In this document: piece after piece, positions 1 through 8,062 of the stretch
How the letters are laid out: the number at the start of each line of letters is the position of its first letter
How positions within the stretch are numbered: the stretch's first letter is position 1
Origin: an uncultured Clostridia bacterium
GTDB lineage: Bacteria > Bacillota > Clostridia > Oscillospirales > Acutalibacteraceae
Direction of reading: 5' to 3'
NCBI GenBank assembly: GCA_945948515.1
Contig: CAMFBH010000015.1
Location: 1-41,993, forward strand
DNA: 41,993 bases
Translations under genes and position numbers: made by a program
Notes under the pieces: generated by a model
The model's database searches: none
Told to the model about the DNA's origin: nothing
What the model saw: only the letters and a program-made list of their open reading frames with translations

Positions 1-130
1 AGCAGATACGGCATATACCGTACTTACGAAGATAAGCATGAGGTCTACCGCAGATTTTGCATCTGTTATATGCTCTTGTTGAGTATTTTGCAGGTCTTTG
101 CTGCTTTACTTTCATAGATGTTTTAGCCAC
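1..130 (-). CDS. rpsN: 30S ribosomal protein S14, type Z (partial, C-terminus beyond window)
   Basis: S14 binds 16S rRNA in the head of the small subunit. The first 43 residues are visible, starting [19 protein letters not shown] and continuing with CKIC and CRIC, the two cysteine pairs of the short zinc-binding S14 of Gram-positive bacteria (normally about 61 residues). The start is GTG at 128-130, with GGAGGG a few bases upstream; no ATG fits better. It lies 12 bp after rplE, its normal place in the S10/spc cluster. The remainder, including the stop, is off the left edge. Confidence 0.95.
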   Translation of the reverse strand, partial: MAKTSMKVKQQRPAKYSTRAYNRCKICGRPHAYLRKYGICRIC

Positions 131-142
131 GATAATCCCTCC

Positions 143-685
143 TTATCTTGCAAACGGAGCGCCCATAAGAGTAAGTAACTCACGAGCCTCTTCGTCTGTA
201 TTTGCGGTTGTTACGATACAGATGTCCATACCGCGAACCTTATCAATTTTATCATATTCGATTTCAGGGAAGATCAACTGCTCTTTAACGCCCATAGCAT
301 AGTTTCCTCTGCCGTCGAAAGAGTTGGGGTTGATTCCTCTGAAGTCACGAACTCTGGGAAGAGCGAGATTTAAGAATCTGTCAAGGAATTCATACATTCT
401 GTCTCCTCTGAGAGTTACTTTAACACCGATTGGCATGCCCTCACGGAGTTTAAAGTTTGCAACTGATTTCTTTGCCTTACAAACAACGGGCTTCTGACCT
501 GTTATCTGCATTAAATCGGTTGTGATTGCATCAACAACCTTTGAATTGTCACGAGCTTCGCCGCAGCCAACATTGATAACGATTTTGTCAATCTTCGGGA
601 TTTGCATAACAGACTTGTATTCAAATTTCTTCATCAATGCAGGAGCAACTTCGCTCTTGTAGGTTTCTTTTAACCTTGCAGCCAT
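143..685 (-). CDS. rplE: 50S ribosomal protein L5
   Basis: L5 binds 5S rRNA and helps place it in the central protuberance of the large subunit. The 180-residue protein begins [20 protein letters not shown] and contains the conserved [18 protein letters not shown] stretch near residues 125-145; length is normal for the family. The ATG at 683-685 has GGAGG about nine bases upstream. It sits between rplX and rpsN with short spacers, so it should be translated from the long S10-operon transcript. Confidence 0.98.
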   Translation of the reverse strand: MAARLKETYKSEVAPALMKKFEYKSVMQIPKIDKIVINVGCGEARDNSKVVDAITTDLMQITGQKPVVCKAKKSVANFKLREGMPIGVKVTLRGDRMYEFLDRFLNLALPRVRDFRGINPNSFDGRGNYAMGVKEQLIFPEIEYDKIDKVRGMDICIVTTANTDEEARELLTLMGAPFAR

Positions 686-704
686 TTGTTATGTCCTCCC
701 TTTC

Positions 705-1019
705 TTAAAATTCGTTACCGCACTTTTTACAAATGCGAACTGCGTTTTTGCCGTCCTTCTTGTGTCCAACGCGTGTAGCTTCGTTACACTTGGGGCAAAC
801 AAGCTGAACCTTTGAAGCGTAAAGTGCTGATTCTGCTTCAATAAGACCGCCGGCCTCGCCCATCTTTCTGGGTTTAACATGCTTTGTTACGATGTTAACC
901 TTCTTAACGATAACCTTTTTCTCTTTAGCGCTTACTGCAACAACTTCGCCTCTAACGCCCTTTGATTTTCCGCTGAGAACCAAAACGGTATCTCCTGTTT
1001 TTACATGCAATGTATTCAT
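705..1019 (-). CDS. rplX: 50S ribosomal protein L24 with four-cysteine tail
   Basis: L24 is an early assembly protein of the large subunit. The N-terminal KOW-type segment (KTGDTVLVLSGKSKGVRGEV) is clear. I start it at the ATG at 1017-1019 (MNTLHVKTGD), because GGAGG lies eight bases upstream; an in-frame GTG three codons earlier overlaps that ribosome binding site. The result is 104 residues. The C-terminal half carries CPKC and CKKC (cysteines about 75, 78, 97 and 100), a zinc-ribbon-like form seen in part of the L24 family and absent from the Bacillus subtilis protein. Zinc binding is inferred. Confidence 0.96.
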   Translation of the reverse strand: MNTLHVKTGDTVLVLSGKSKGVRGEVVAVSAKEKKVIVKKVNIVTKHVKPRKMGEAGGLIEAESALYASKVQLVCPKCNEATRVGHKKDGKNAVRICKKCGNEF

Positions 1020-1034
1020 ATTCGGCACCTCCTA

Positions 1035-1403
1035 TTAAAGTACTTCGGGAGCGAGCGAAAGAATCTTCATGTAATCCTTTTCACGAAGTTCCCTTGCAAC
1101 CGGTCCAAAAATACGAGTGCCTCGAGGAGTTTTATCCTCTCTGATAATTACGGCAGCATTTTCATCAAAACGAATGTACTGTCCGTCGTCACGACGTACA
1201 CCTTTAGTTGTACGAACGACAACTGCTTTAACAACTTCGCCCTTCTTAACAACGCCGTTCGGTGCAGCCTTTTTAACAGATGCAACGATAACATCGCCAA
1301 TGTTGGCATATCTTCTTCTTGTTCCGCCGAGAACACGGATGCACATAATTTCTTTAGCGCCGGTGTTGTCAGCAACTTTAAGACGACTTTCCTGTTGTAT
1401 CAC
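1035..1403 (-). CDS. rplN: 50S ribosomal protein L14 (GTG start)
   Basis: L14 binds 23S rRNA near the intersubunit surface. The frame is open further upstream, but the protein should begin [19 protein letters not shown], the family's standard N-terminus. That puts the start at the GTG at 1401-1403, with GGAGG eight bases upstream, and gives the canonical 122 residues. An annotation using the upstream ATG near 1436 would add about 11 spurious residues. It follows rpsQ after a 93-bp spacer, the longest gap in this half of the operon, and precedes rplX. Confidence 0.96.
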   Translation of the reverse strand: MIQQESRLKVADNTGAKEIMCIRVLGGTRRRYANIGDVIVASVKKAAPNGVVKKGEVVKAVVVRTTKGVRRDDGQYIRFDENAAVIIREDKTPRGTRIFGPVARELREKDYMKILSLAPEVL

Positions 1404-1496
1404 AGCATTTTCCTCCTTCGTACTGCAAAATAACACTTTGCATTATTTGCAGTTATTATTTTATTACTAATTTTAAAAGCCAATAATTCGCAATGA

Positions 1497-1754
1497 TTAC
1501 TTAGCCTTTTCGATAATTTCAACCACACGCCATCTTTTATCCTTGCTCATGGGACGGGTTTCCATAATGAGAACCTTATCGCCCACACCGCATTCGTTGT
1601 TTTCGTCGTGTGCTTTGTACTTAACTGTACGGTTAACGATTTTCTTGTAAAGCGGATGCTGTACCTTATCTCTGATTGTTACAACAACCGTTTTATCCAT
1701 TTTATCACTTGAAACAAGACCAACTCTTGTTTTTCTGAGGTTTCTTTCTTCCAT
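1497..1754 (-). CDS. rpsQ: 30S ribosomal protein S17
   Basis: S17 is a primary 16S rRNA binding protein with an OB fold. The 85-residue product starts [20 protein letters not shown] and carries the typical DKTVVV and [16 protein letters not shown] segments. GGAGG lies nine bases before the ATG. It follows rpmC by about 20 bp in the canonical order. Confidence 0.97.
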   Translation of the reverse strand: MEERNLRKTRVGLVSSDKMDKTVVVTIRDKVQHPLYKKIVNRTVKYKAHDENNECGVGDKVLIMETRPMSKDKRWRVVEIIEKAK

Positions 1755-1774
1755 TGAATGTTACCTCCCTTTCT

Positions 1775-1978
1775 TTAAGAATTGCTGCCGTCAAGCTCGA
1801 TTGCTCTTTCAACTGTTTTGATACGAGCAATATCTTTTTTAACGGCTTTAATTCTCATAGGGTTGTCGAGCTGGTTGATAGCCTGCTGAAAATGAAGATT
1901 AAAGAGCTCTTCTTTAAGTTCTGCAAGCTTCTTTGCGCGCTGTTCTGCGCTGAGAGCTTTAATTTCTGCTGCTTTCAT
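1775..1978 (-). CDS. rpmC: 50S ribosomal protein L29
   Basis: L29 is a small alpha-helical protein near the polypeptide exit tunnel that contributes to the docking surface for trigger factor and the signal recognition particle. The 67-residue protein starts [20 protein letters not shown] and has the conserved ELFNLHFQQA segment. Its ATG overlaps the rplP stop by one base (TAATG), so translation of the two is probably coupled; GGAGG lies inside the end of rplP. Confidence 0.97.
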   Translation of the reverse strand: MKAAEIKALSAEQRAKKLAELKEELFNLHFQQAINQLDNPMRIKAVKKDIARIKTVERAIELDGSNS

Positions 1979-2400
1979 TACTGCTCGCCTCCCTCTTCTT
2001 TAACTACAAACTTGCATTTGATAGGAAGCTTGTTTGCTGCAAGACGGAATGCCTCACGAGCAGTTGCTTCATCAACGCCTGCAAGCTCAAACATAACTCT
2101 GCCGGGCTTTACTACTGCTACCCAGTAGTCAACGCCGCCCTTACCTGAACCCATTCGGGTTTCAGCAGGTTTAGCTGTGATCGGCTTATCCGGGAAAATC
2201 TTAATCCAAACTTTACCGCCACGCTTTGTGTATCTTGTCATTGCGATACGGGCAGCCTCAATCTGTGCTGAGGTAATCCATGCAGGCTCAAGAGCCTGAA
2301 GACCGTACTGACCGTAAGTTACTTTATTGCCTCTTTGAGCAGTACCTGTTAAACGGCCTCTGTGCTGTTTACGGTACTTAACACGCTTAGGTAAAAGCAT
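1978..2400 (-). CDS. rplP: 50S ribosomal protein L16
   Basis: L16 organises the A-site region of 23S rRNA. The 140-residue protein begins [19 protein letters not shown] and includes the signature [18 protein letters not shown] near residues 82-99. Length is normal. Start and stop each overlap the neighbouring gene by one base (TAATG with rpsC upstream and with rpmC downstream), indicating tight translational coupling. Confidence 0.98.
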   Translation of the reverse strand: MLLPKRVKYRKQHRGRLTGTAQRGNKVTYGQYGLQALEPAWITSAQIEAARIAMTRYTKRGGKVWIKIFPDKPITAKPAETRMGSGKGGVDYWVAVVKPGRVMFELAGVDEATAREAFRLAANKLPIKCKFVVKEEGGEQ

Positions 2401-3086
2401 TAACGATTTCCTCCTTCCCTGCGGCTTCTTCTTTTGCTGTTGCGTGATTCACGAAGAACCTCGCCCTGATATATCCATGTTTTAACACCGATACGACCGT
2501 AGGTTGTTTTAGCCTCTGCAAAGCCGTAATCAATATCTGCACGAATTGTTTGAAGCGGGATAGTTCCCTCTTTATAGGTTTCCGAACGAGCGATTTCAGC
2601 GCCGCCGATACGACCGGATACCATTACTTTAATTCCGCGAGCGCCGAGACGCATTGTGTTGCGGATAGCGCCCTTAACTGCACGGCGGAAGGATACACGC
2701 CTTTCAAGCTGCTGTGCAATGCTCTGAGCAACGAGAGTTGCGTTGAGGTCGGGCTGCTTGATTTCAATGATGTTTAAGAATACTTCGTTAACATCTTTGT
2801 TGAGCTTCTTAGCACAAATTGCCTTGAGCTTTTCGATTTCTGCGCCCTGCTTACCGATAACCATACCGGGCTTTGCGCAATGAACATTGATGCGAACGCG
2901 CTTAGCGTCACGCTCAATCTCTACTTTAGGAACACCTGCGCCGTAAAGGGTTTCAAGGAGATACTTACGAAGATTGTAATCTTCAACAAGAGTATCGCCG
3001 AAAGCATCCTTTCTTGCATACCAGCGAGAGTCCCAGTTTTTAATAACACCGATTCTTAAACCGGTAGGATTACATTTCTGTCCCAT
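2400..3086 (-). CDS. rpsC: 30S ribosomal protein S3
   Basis: S3 lies at the mRNA entry channel of the small subunit. The 228-residue product starts [20 protein letters not shown], has a type II KH domain with [13 protein letters not shown] near residues 76-88, and the C-terminal S3 signature [12 protein letters not shown]. The basic tail ([14 protein letters not shown]) is usual. The stop overlaps the rplP start by one base. Confidence 0.98.
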   Translation of the reverse strand: MGQKCNPTGLRIGVIKNWDSRWYARKDAFGDTLVEDYNLRKYLLETLYGAGVPKVEIERDAKRVRINVHCAKPGMVIGKQGAEIEKLKAICAKKLNKDVNEVFLNIIEIKQPDLNATLVAQSIAQQLERRVSFRRAVKGAIRNTMRLGARGIKVMVSGRIGGAEIARSETYKEGTIPLQTIRADIDYGFAEAKTTYGRIGVKTWIYQGEVLRESRNSKRRSRREGGNR

Positions 3087-3106
3087 ACTTAACTTTTCCT
3101 CCTCGC

Positions 3107-3445
3107 TTAGTCTTCCATTTCCTTGAGTACAAGGGTGATGTGTGATGTTCTTTTGTTGATTCTGTATGCTCTGCCCTGAGCTCTGGGCTGAATTCTCTTA
3201 AGAATCGGGCCGGGTGCTACATGACATTCGCTTACATATAATCTGCTTACATCCATATTGTAGTTATTCTCTGCATTTGCCATTGCTGATTTGAGAAGCT
3301 TGATAAGCGGCTCTGTTGCAGCTTTGGGTGTGTACTTGAGAATTGCCATTGCCTTATCCGCAGGTTGATTTCTGATTAAATCAAGAACGATCTGAACCTT
3401 TCTCGGAGAAATACGAACATAAGTAGCTTTTGCTTTTGCTTCCAT
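3107..3445 (-). CDS. rplV: 50S ribosomal protein L22
   Basis: L22 lines the peptide exit tunnel through a long beta-hairpin that contributes to the macrolide-sensitive constriction. The 112-residue protein starts [20 protein letters not shown]; the hairpin tip region reads [21 protein letters not shown] see no insertion or deletion in the hairpin. It sits between rpsS and rpsC. Confidence 0.97.
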   Translation of the reverse strand: MEAKAKATYVRISPRKVQIVLDLIRNQPADKAMAILKYTPKAATEPLIKLLKSAMANAENNYNMDVSRLYVSECHVAPGPILKRIQPRAQGRAYRINKRTSHITLVLKEMED

Positions 3446-3463
3446 TATTACTTCTCCTTTCGA

Positions 3464-3736
3464 TTACTTAGATGTTTTTGAGCCTGCGTGGCCTCTGAAT
3501 GTTCTTGTCGGTGCGAATTCACCGAGCTTGTGTCCAACCATGTCCTCTGTTACATAAACCGGAACATGCTTTCTTCCGTCGTGAACAGCAAATGTGTGTC
3601 CTACGAAATCGGGGAAGATTGTTGAACTGCGTGACCATGTTTTAATAACTTGCTTGTCTCCTGATGCGTTGAGAGCCTCAACTTTTTTCATAAGGCTTTC
3701 TTCAACATAGGCACCCTTTTTGGTACTTCTACTCAT
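3464..3736 (-). CDS. rpsS: 30S ribosomal protein S19
   Basis: S19 binds the head of 16S rRNA with S13. The 90-residue protein starts [20 protein letters not shown] and contains the conserved [20 protein letters not shown] and [16 protein letters not shown] segments. Position between rplB and rplV is canonical. Confidence 0.98.
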   Translation of the reverse strand: MSRSTKKGAYVEESLMKKVEALNASGDKQVIKTWSRSSTIFPDFVGHTFAVHDGRKHVPVYVTEDMVGHKLGEFAPTRTFRGHAGSKTSK

Positions 3737-3755
3737 TTAATCTTCTCCTTTCCGA

Positions 3756-4589
3756 TTATTTGCCGTTGCGGCGTCTTACGATAAGCTTATCTGACTTTTT
3801 CTTCTTATCACGAGTCTTATAGCCAAGAGCAGGCTTGCCCCAAGGTGTGCAGGGACCGGGACGACCGATCGGAGATTTACCTTCACCACCGCCGTGTGGA
3901 TGGTCATTCGGGTTCATAACAGAACCGCGAACTGTGGGACGCCAGCCCATATTGCGCTTACGGCCGGCTTTACCGATTTTAACATTGGCATGGTCTGCAT
4001 TGCCTACCTGACCGATTGTTGCCATACACTCTTTAGGAACATTACGAAGCTCGCCTGAGGGGAGTCTGAGAAGTGCATATGCACCCTCGAGAGCCATAAG
4101 CTGAGCGCTGTTTCCTGCCGAACGAGCAAGCTGAGCACCGTTTCCGGGATAAAGCTCAACATTGTGAACAACCGTACCAACGGGGATATTCTCAAGCGGA
4201 AGCGCATTTCCGGGAACGATATCTGCATTGGGTCCGGAAACAACCTTGCTGCCGATTGTGAGACCTGCCGGAGCAGTGATATAGCTCTTTGTTCCGTCTT
4301 CATACTGAATAAGAGCGATATGAGCGCTGCGGTTGGGGTCGTATTCAATAGTTTTTACTTCTGCGAAAACATCGAACTTGTTTCTCTTGAAATCAATTAC
4401 ACGATATTTTCTTCTGTTTCCGCCGCCGCGGTGGCGAACGGTAATTCTTCCGTAAGAGTTACGGCCGGATTTCTTGCTAAGCGGTTGAAGCAAGCTCTTC
4501 TCGGGCGAAACCTTTGATAAAGAAGAATAATCAATAACCGACATATTACGCCTTGAAGGTGTGGTCGGCTTATAATTCTTTATTGCCAT
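3756..4589 (-). CDS. rplB: 50S ribosomal protein L2
   Basis: L2 is a core large-subunit protein needed for subunit association and peptidyl-transferase-centre assembly. The 277-residue protein starts [20 protein letters not shown] and ends with the signature [18 protein letters not shown], including the conserved histidine near the peptidyl-transferase centre. It is separated from rplW by 111 bp with two potential hairpins, the largest gap in the operon. Confidence 0.98.
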   Translation of the reverse strand: MAIKNYKPTTPSRRNMSVIDYSSLSKVSPEKSLLQPLSKKSGRNSYGRITVRHRGGGNRRKYRVIDFKRNKFDVFAEVKTIEYDPNRSAHIALIQYEDGTKSYITAPAGLTIGSKVVSGPNADIVPGNALPLENIPVGTVVHNVELYPGNGAQLARSAGNSAQLMALEGAYALLRLPSGELRNVPKECMATIGQVGNADHANVKIGKAGRKRNMGWRPTVRGSVMNPNDHPHGGGEGKSPIGRPGPCTPWGKPALGYKTRDKKKKSDKLIVRRRNGK

Positions 4590-4700
4590 TTATTTCAACT
4601 CCTTCAGATAACTTTGCGAAGAGATGGCACTCTTCATACCTCATCATCTGCTGTATTTTATTTAGCTGTGATCGCTATACTATATTATATATAGCGCCGA
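4590..4700 (-). other. rplW-rplB spacer with two small hairpins
   Basis: This non-coding gap interrupts an otherwise compact operon. Read on the minus strand it offers a 7-bp stem CGCTATA/TATAGCG (arms 4690-4696 and 4673-4679) and a 6-bp stem GAAGAG/CTCTTC (arms 4630-4635 and 4618-4623). Neither is followed by a run of T, so terminators are unlikely; an mRNA processing or stability element is possible. No open frame of note is present. Confidence 0.4.
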
Positions 4701-4997
4701 TTACATCATATCGTTGAAGAATTCGATTTCCTTTGAATCCTCGGTGAGTGTAACAACTGCCTTCTTCCAAGAAGGAGTGTAGCCTGTGTTAGCACCCTGA
4801 CGACGCATTTGGCCGCGAACATTGAGTGTGTTTACCTTAGCAACCTTAACGCCCGGGAAAACTTCCTCAACAGCCTTTGCGATTTCAATCTTGTTTGCAT
4901 CCTTAGCAACCTTGAAGGTGTACTTTTTCATCATGATGCCTGTCATTGATTCCTCAGTGATAACGGGCTTAAGAATGATGTCGTGAGCTGTTCTCAT
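4701..4997 (-). CDS. rplW: 50S ribosomal protein L23
   Basis: L23 sits at the tunnel exit and is the main docking site for trigger factor and SRP. The 98-residue product starts MRTAHDIILKPVITEESM and contains KYTFKVAKDANKIEIAKAVE and the VNTLNVRGQMRRQG loop. The ATG overlaps the rplD stop by one base (TAATG). Confidence 0.97.
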   Translation of the reverse strand: MRTAHDIILKPVITEESMTGIMMKKYTFKVAKDANKIEIAKAVEEVFPGVKVAKVNTLNVRGQMRRQGANTGYTPSWKKAVVTLTEDSKEIEFFNDMM

Positions 4998-5620
4998 TAT
5001 GCGTAAACCTCCTCGATCTTCTTAGCAGCATCTTTAAGAACAATCAAAGTGTTGCAGTTGAGTATATCGTATGTGCAGATTGTACCAACTGTGCAAACCT
5101 TAACGCCTTCGATGTTGCGTGCACTCTTGTAGAGCTTTTCGTCATTCTCGGGAAGCACGATGAGTGACTTTTTGCCAGCCTTGAGCTTTCCGAGCATTTC
5201 TGCTACTGTCTTTGTTTTGATTGCATCAAGCTCAACCTTGTTGAGAACAAGCATTTCGTCTGCTGCAACCTTTGAAGAAAGTGCAGACTTAATTGCAAGC
5301 TGCTTAACTTTCTTGTTAATGCCAACTTTATATTTTCTGGGCTTCGGGCCGAGAGCGATACCGCCGTGAGTCCACTGCGGAGATCTTGTTGAACCCTGAC
5401 GGGCACGGCCTGTTCCTTTTTGTCTCCAAGGCTTTGCACCGCCGCCGCTTACTTCGCTGCGGGTGAGAGTTGACTGTGTGCCCTGGCGCTGATTAGCAAG
5501 ATAGCTAACAACTGCTAAATGCATTGCTGATTCGTTAGGCTCGATAGCGAAAACGGAATCTGCAAGTTCTAATTTTGAAGTTTTTCTGCCTTCCTGGTTA
5601 TAAACCTGAACCTGTGCCAT
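4997..5620 (-). CDS. rplD: 50S ribosomal protein L4
   Basis: L4 has a globular domain and a long loop that reaches the exit tunnel. In Escherichia coli it represses its own S10 operon by acting on the rpsJ leader. The 207-residue protein starts MAQVQVYNQEGRKTSKLELA; the loop carries KPWRQKGTGRARQGSTRSPQ. It is the natural regulatory candidate for the leader at 6653-6950, although L4 control is not a general rule in Firmicutes and here is only a hypothesis. Confidence 0.98.
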   Translation of the reverse strand: MAQVQVYNQEGRKTSKLELADSVFAIEPNESAMHLAVVSYLANQRQGTQSTLTRSEVSGGGAKPWRQKGTGRARQGSTRSPQWTHGGIALGPKPRKYKVGINKKVKQLAIKSALSSKVAADEMLVLNKVELDAIKTKTVAEMLGKLKAGKKSLIVLPENDEKLYKSARNIEGVKVCTVGTICTYDILNCNTLIVLKDAAKKIEEVYA

Positions 5621-5637
5621 TTTTATCTCTCCTTCCC

Positions 5638-6273
5638 TTAAGCTTTCTTAACTGCGTCTGCGATAACAACTATTCCGCCCTTAGGACCGGGAACAGCGCC
5701 CTTGATTGCGATAAGATTGTTTTCAACATCAACCTTAACAACATCAAGGTTCTGGATTGTTACTCTTTCGTGACCGAGTCTGCCGGGCATCTTCTTGCCT
5801 TTGAATACGCGGCTCGGTGATGAGCAAGCGCCGAGTGAACCCTGACGGCGGGCGTTAGGACCTGTACCGTGTGATTCTCTGTGTCTGTGGAAGTTCCAGC
5901 GCTTGATTGTACCTGAAGTACCTTTACCCTTACTTGTTCCGACTACATCTACCTTGTCGCCTGCGGCGAATACATCTGCTTTGAGAATATCGCCTACATT
6001 GATTTCGCTGATGTCATCGAGTCTGAACTCTTTGAGAGTTTTCTTGGGAGCAACATCTGCCTTGTCAAAGTGACCTTTCATAGGCTTGTTAACTCTGTTT
6101 ACCTTGACATCGCCGAATCCGACCTGTACTGCTTCGTAGCCATCGTTTTCGATTGTCTTTTTCTGTGTTACAACACAGGGGCCTGCTTCAATAACGGTTA
6201 CGGGAACAACATTACCGTTTTCAGCAAAAATCTGAGTCATTCCGATTTTTTTGCCGATGAGACCTTTTTTCAT
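5638..6273 (-). CDS. rplC: 50S ribosomal protein L3
   Basis: L3 is an early assembly protein whose extension reaches towards the peptidyl-transferase centre. The 211-residue protein starts [20 protein letters not shown] and contains the signature [20 protein letters not shown] and the [17 protein letters not shown] segment. AAGGAGG precedes the ATG. Confidence 0.98.
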   Translation of the reverse strand: MKKGLIGKKIGMTQIFAENGNVVPVTVIEAGPCVVTQKKTIENDGYEAVQVGFGDVKVNRVNKPMKGHFDKADVAPKKTLKEFRLDDISEINVGDILKADVFAAGDKVDVVGTSKGKGTSGTIKRWNFHRHRESHGTGPNARRQGSLGACSSPSRVFKGKKMPGRLGHERVTIQNLDVVKVDVENNLIAIKGAVPGPKGGIVVIADAVKKA

Positions 6274-6337
6274 AAATATTTCCTCCTTTGGTTATTGGTT
6301 GGCTCTTTAGGTGCCAACATGACCTTTCTCAGCAGAA

Positions 6338-6652
6338 TCAGAGCTTGATTTCAATCTCTACTCCTGCCGGGAGCTCAAGACTTGTCAGAGCTTCAACGGT
6401 TTTGTTTGAAGGTCTGAGAATGTCGATGAGTCTTTTGTGTGTTCTCTGTTCGAACTGCTCGCGGCTGTATTTATACTTGTGAACAGCGCGAAGGATTGTT
6501 ACAACCTCTTTCTCTGTGGGAAGCGGAATGGGACCGCTTACCTGTGCGCCGGTTCTCTTTGCTGTTTCAACAATTTTCTCGGCTGCCTGATCTACGAGAT
6601 TGTGATCGTATCCCTTTAAGCGAATTCTGATTTTTACTTTGCTTGCTGCCAT
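6338..6652 (-). CDS. rpsJ: 30S ribosomal protein S10 (first gene of the operon)
   Basis: S10 is a small-subunit protein that also works as NusE in antitermination. The 104-residue product starts [20 protein letters not shown] and has the conserved HTPKRLIDI-type region here as [26 protein letters not shown] lies a few bases upstream of the ATG. It is the first gene after the leader and promoter upstream, so leader control would set expression of all downstream ribosomal genes. Confidence 0.97.
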   Translation of the reverse strand: MAASKVKIRIRLKGYDHNLVDQAAEKIVETAKRTGAQVSGPIPLPTEKEVVTILRAVHKYKYSREQFEQRTHKRLIDILRPSNKTVEALTSLELPAGVEIEIKL

Positions 6653-6724
6653 TTGATTTTCCTCCTGAAAATTTGGGCCAGCTATCGTTTAACACGCACC
6701 CCGGTGTTTCAACCCCTCCGATTT

Positions 6725-6750
6725 AAAAACCGAATGACAAAATCATTCGG
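6725..6750 (-). terminator. Terminator-like hairpin inside the rpsJ leader
   Basis: The perfect 8-bp stem CCGAATGA/TCATTCGG (6750-6743 with 6737-6730) has a five-base loop and is followed by TTTTT and then AAATCGG. It stands about 75 bases before the rpsJ start, so it would stop transcription into the whole operon unless read through. The short U-run and the flanking CCGATT/AATCGG pair suggest a conditional attenuator. Confidence 0.6.
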
Positions 6751-6915
6751 GCAATCGGCTTTCCTTTTGCAAATGTTCGCAAGTCATTTGCAGGTGCACG
6801 CTGTACGATATTAATCGCCCGGTTTGAAATCGGACATACTCCGCCGAAATTACCGCCCGGGTTAAAGGCGCAACCTCCGGCATCAACGCATATCTTGTTG
6901 TGCGTTTTAAAGTGT

Positions 6916-6944
6916 ATTATATATAATAATATAAATACGCCCAA
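6916..6944 (-). promoter_or_regulatory. Possible second, weaker promoter for rpsJ
   Basis: TTGGGC (6939-6944) and a perfect TATAAT (6916-6921) are 17 bp apart. Only the first half of the -35 matches consensus, and the AT-rich sequence makes TATAAT likely by chance. It would lie just downstream of the stronger promoter. Confidence 0.3.
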
Positions 6945-6957
6945 CGCACGCTTGTTT

Positions 6958-6986
6958 ATTATATTATATAGAAGCTGCTGTGTCAA
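6958..6986 (-). promoter_or_regulatory. Consensus sigma-A promoter of the S10 operon
   Basis: TTGACA (6981-6986) and TATAAT (6958-6963) are both perfect and 17 bp apart. Transcription should begin near 6951 and run left into the rpsJ leader. A perfect promoter fits the demand for ribosomal proteins. Confidence 0.85.
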
Positions 6987-7155
6987 GAAAAATTTTTAAA
7001 AAATATTAAATTTTTTTAATTTTTTGTTTTTTGTTAAAAGTTACAAAAAAACAAGCACAATTTCTCTGTTTTGCACAAACGCAAAATATTCTTTGATTTT
7101 GTATGAATATTTGCTCACACCACAATATATTGATTTTTCAAAAATATAGATATAA
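6987..7155. other. AT-rich intergenic spacer
   Basis: This stretch lies between the S10-operon promoter and the spo0A terminator. It is very rich in A and T with long homopolymer runs, and has no open frame with a ribosome binding site and no clear stable hairpin. The A/T runs next to the strong promoter could act as an UP element, but this is only suggested by composition. Confidence 0.5.
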
Positions 7156-7188
7156 AAATCAAAAAAGAACACCCGGCAGAGTGTTCTT
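7156..7188 (-). terminator. Intrinsic terminator of spo0A
   Basis: The 8-bp stem AAGAACAC/GTGTTCTT (arms 7181-7188 and 7165-7172) is followed on the minus strand by TTTTGATTTTT. It begins only a few bases after the spo0A stop codon. Confidence 0.85.
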
Positions 7189-7196
7189 TTTATTTT

Positions 7197-7961
7197 TTAT
7201 GCACTTCTTAATTTTAATTTAAGCTTATCGGCTATCATTGCTATAAATTCGGAGTTTGTAGGCTTTCCTCTCTGACTTTGAATGGTGTATCCGAAATAGG
7301 AGGAAAGAACATCAACATCTCCCCTGTCCCACGCAACTTCAATTGCATGGCGGATAGCTCTTTCAACACGGCTTGCAGTTGTATTATACATTTTGGCAAC
7401 CGTGGGATAAAGAACCTTGGTTACGCTTGCAAGCATTTCGCTGTCGTTTACGCTTAAGGCTATTGCTGTTCTTAAATACTGATATCCTTTAATATGAGCA
7501 GGAACACCGATTTGCCGCATTATATCCGAAATAACAACCTCTATATCCTCAGAATGTGCACTGCTCTTTCTGCTTTTCTTTTCATACTGCCATGAAGAAA
7601 TACGCTTTATTCTTGATGCCACGGCATCAGGCTCAACAGGTTTAAGAAAATAGTAATCGGCGCCGGCTTTAATAAGCTGCTCCTCGAATTCCGGATTGTC
7701 CACACCCGAAATCAAAACGATAAGCGGCTTCTCGGCAAGGGACTGATTGATATGCTCCATTACTCCGATAGCATCTGTATGCGCCATGAACACATCCATC
7801 AAAACAACATCGAAATGCTGAGAATCAATCAGAGCGTTTACACGAGCACCATCCTTCTTTGTCAGCACAACATCAAATCCGTCACTTTTGAGAATGCTCG
7901 AACATTCTCTGCCGAAAGAAGCGGAATCATCTGCAATTAAAATCTTTAAATTCTTATCCAT
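7197..7961 (-). CDS. spo0A: Sporulation master regulator Spo0A
   Basis: Spo0A is the response regulator that commits clostridia and bacilli to sporulation after phosphorylation. The frame is open further upstream, but AAGGAGG lies before the ATG at 7959-7961 ([17 protein letters not shown]), giving 254 residues. The receiver domain (about 1-125) has the acidic DD pair, the phospho-acceptor Asp56 in DVVLMDVFM, and the conserved lysine in FLKP. The C-terminal DNA-binding domain has the [19 protein letters not shown] helix and [10 protein letters not shown], diagnostic for Spo0A. It follows spoIVB, as in most spore formers. No kinase gene is nearby. Confidence 0.97.
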   Translation of the reverse strand: MDKNLKILIADDSASFGRECSSILKSDGFDVVLTKKDGARVNALIDSQHFDVVLMDVFMAHTDAIGVMEHINQSLAEKPLIVLISGVDNPEFEEQLIKAGADYYFLKPVEPDAVASRIKRISSWQYEKKSRKSSAHSEDIEVVISDIMRQIGVPAHIKGYQYLRTAIALSVNDSEMLASVTKVLYPTVAKMYNTTASRVERAIRHAIEVAWDRGDVDVLSSYFGYTIQSQRGKPTNSEFIAMIADKLKLKLRSA

Positions 7962-7990
7962 AAAAGAAACCTCCTTGATATTTCTTCCAT

Positions 7991-8019
7991 ATATTAGCAT
8001 AAGAGAACAAAGTTTGCAA
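7991..8019 (-). promoter_or_regulatory. Putative promoter of spo0A
   Basis: TTGCAA (8014-8019) and TAATAT (7991-7996) are 17 bp apart, 30 bases before the spo0A start codon. The repeated TTTTTCACT/AGTGA boxes immediately upstream are described separately. Confidence 0.5.
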
Positions 8020-8022
8020 GAG

Positions 8023-8054
8023 TTTTTCACTATTTTAAGTGATATTTTTTCACT
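8023..8054. repeat. Paired TTTTTCACT boxes upstream of spo0A
   Basis: TTTTTCACT occurs at 8023-8031 and again at 8046-8054, 23 bp apart, with an inverted AGTGA at 8038-8042 between them. The group sits between the spoIVB stop and the putative spo0A -35 box, a usual place for an activator or repressor. It does not match the TGTCGAA-type Spo0A box. Confidence 0.4.
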
Positions 8055-8062
8055 CATTATAT

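Larger units (their letters stand above)
6653..6950 (-). ncRNA. Structured 5' leader of the S10 operon (candidate cis-regulatory RNA)
   Basis: About 300 transcribed, untranslated bases separate the promoter from rpsJ. Visible pairings, in order along the RNA, are GTGCGTT/AACGCAC (6949-6943 with 6906-6900), GCAAATG/CATTTGC just before the terminator, the terminator stem at 6750-6730, and an outer CCGATT/AATCGG pair around it. An upstream CCGATTT, inside the segment complementary to 6821-6840, could also pair with AAATCGG after the terminator, and GTGCGT recurs near the rpsJ ribosome binding site, so alternative folds are possible. The GC-rich middle is likely conserved structure. I do not recognise it as a named RNA family. 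Confidence 0.6.

Noticed and set aside
1005-1470. Plus-strand open frames of up to 142 codons opposite rplN
   Set aside because: They are antisense to a conserved ribosomal protein gene, lack ribosome binding sites and resemble no known protein.
1404-1496. Hairpin CTGCAAAATAA/TTATTTGCAG between rpsQ and rplN as a terminator
   Set aside because: The stem is AT-rich with a bulge and has no U-run after it; termination inside the operon would be unexpected.
6723-6986. An 87-codon open frame on the minus strand across the rpsJ leader
   Set aside because: It begins at the -35 box of the promoter, has no ribosome binding site, and overlaps the leader hairpins and terminator.
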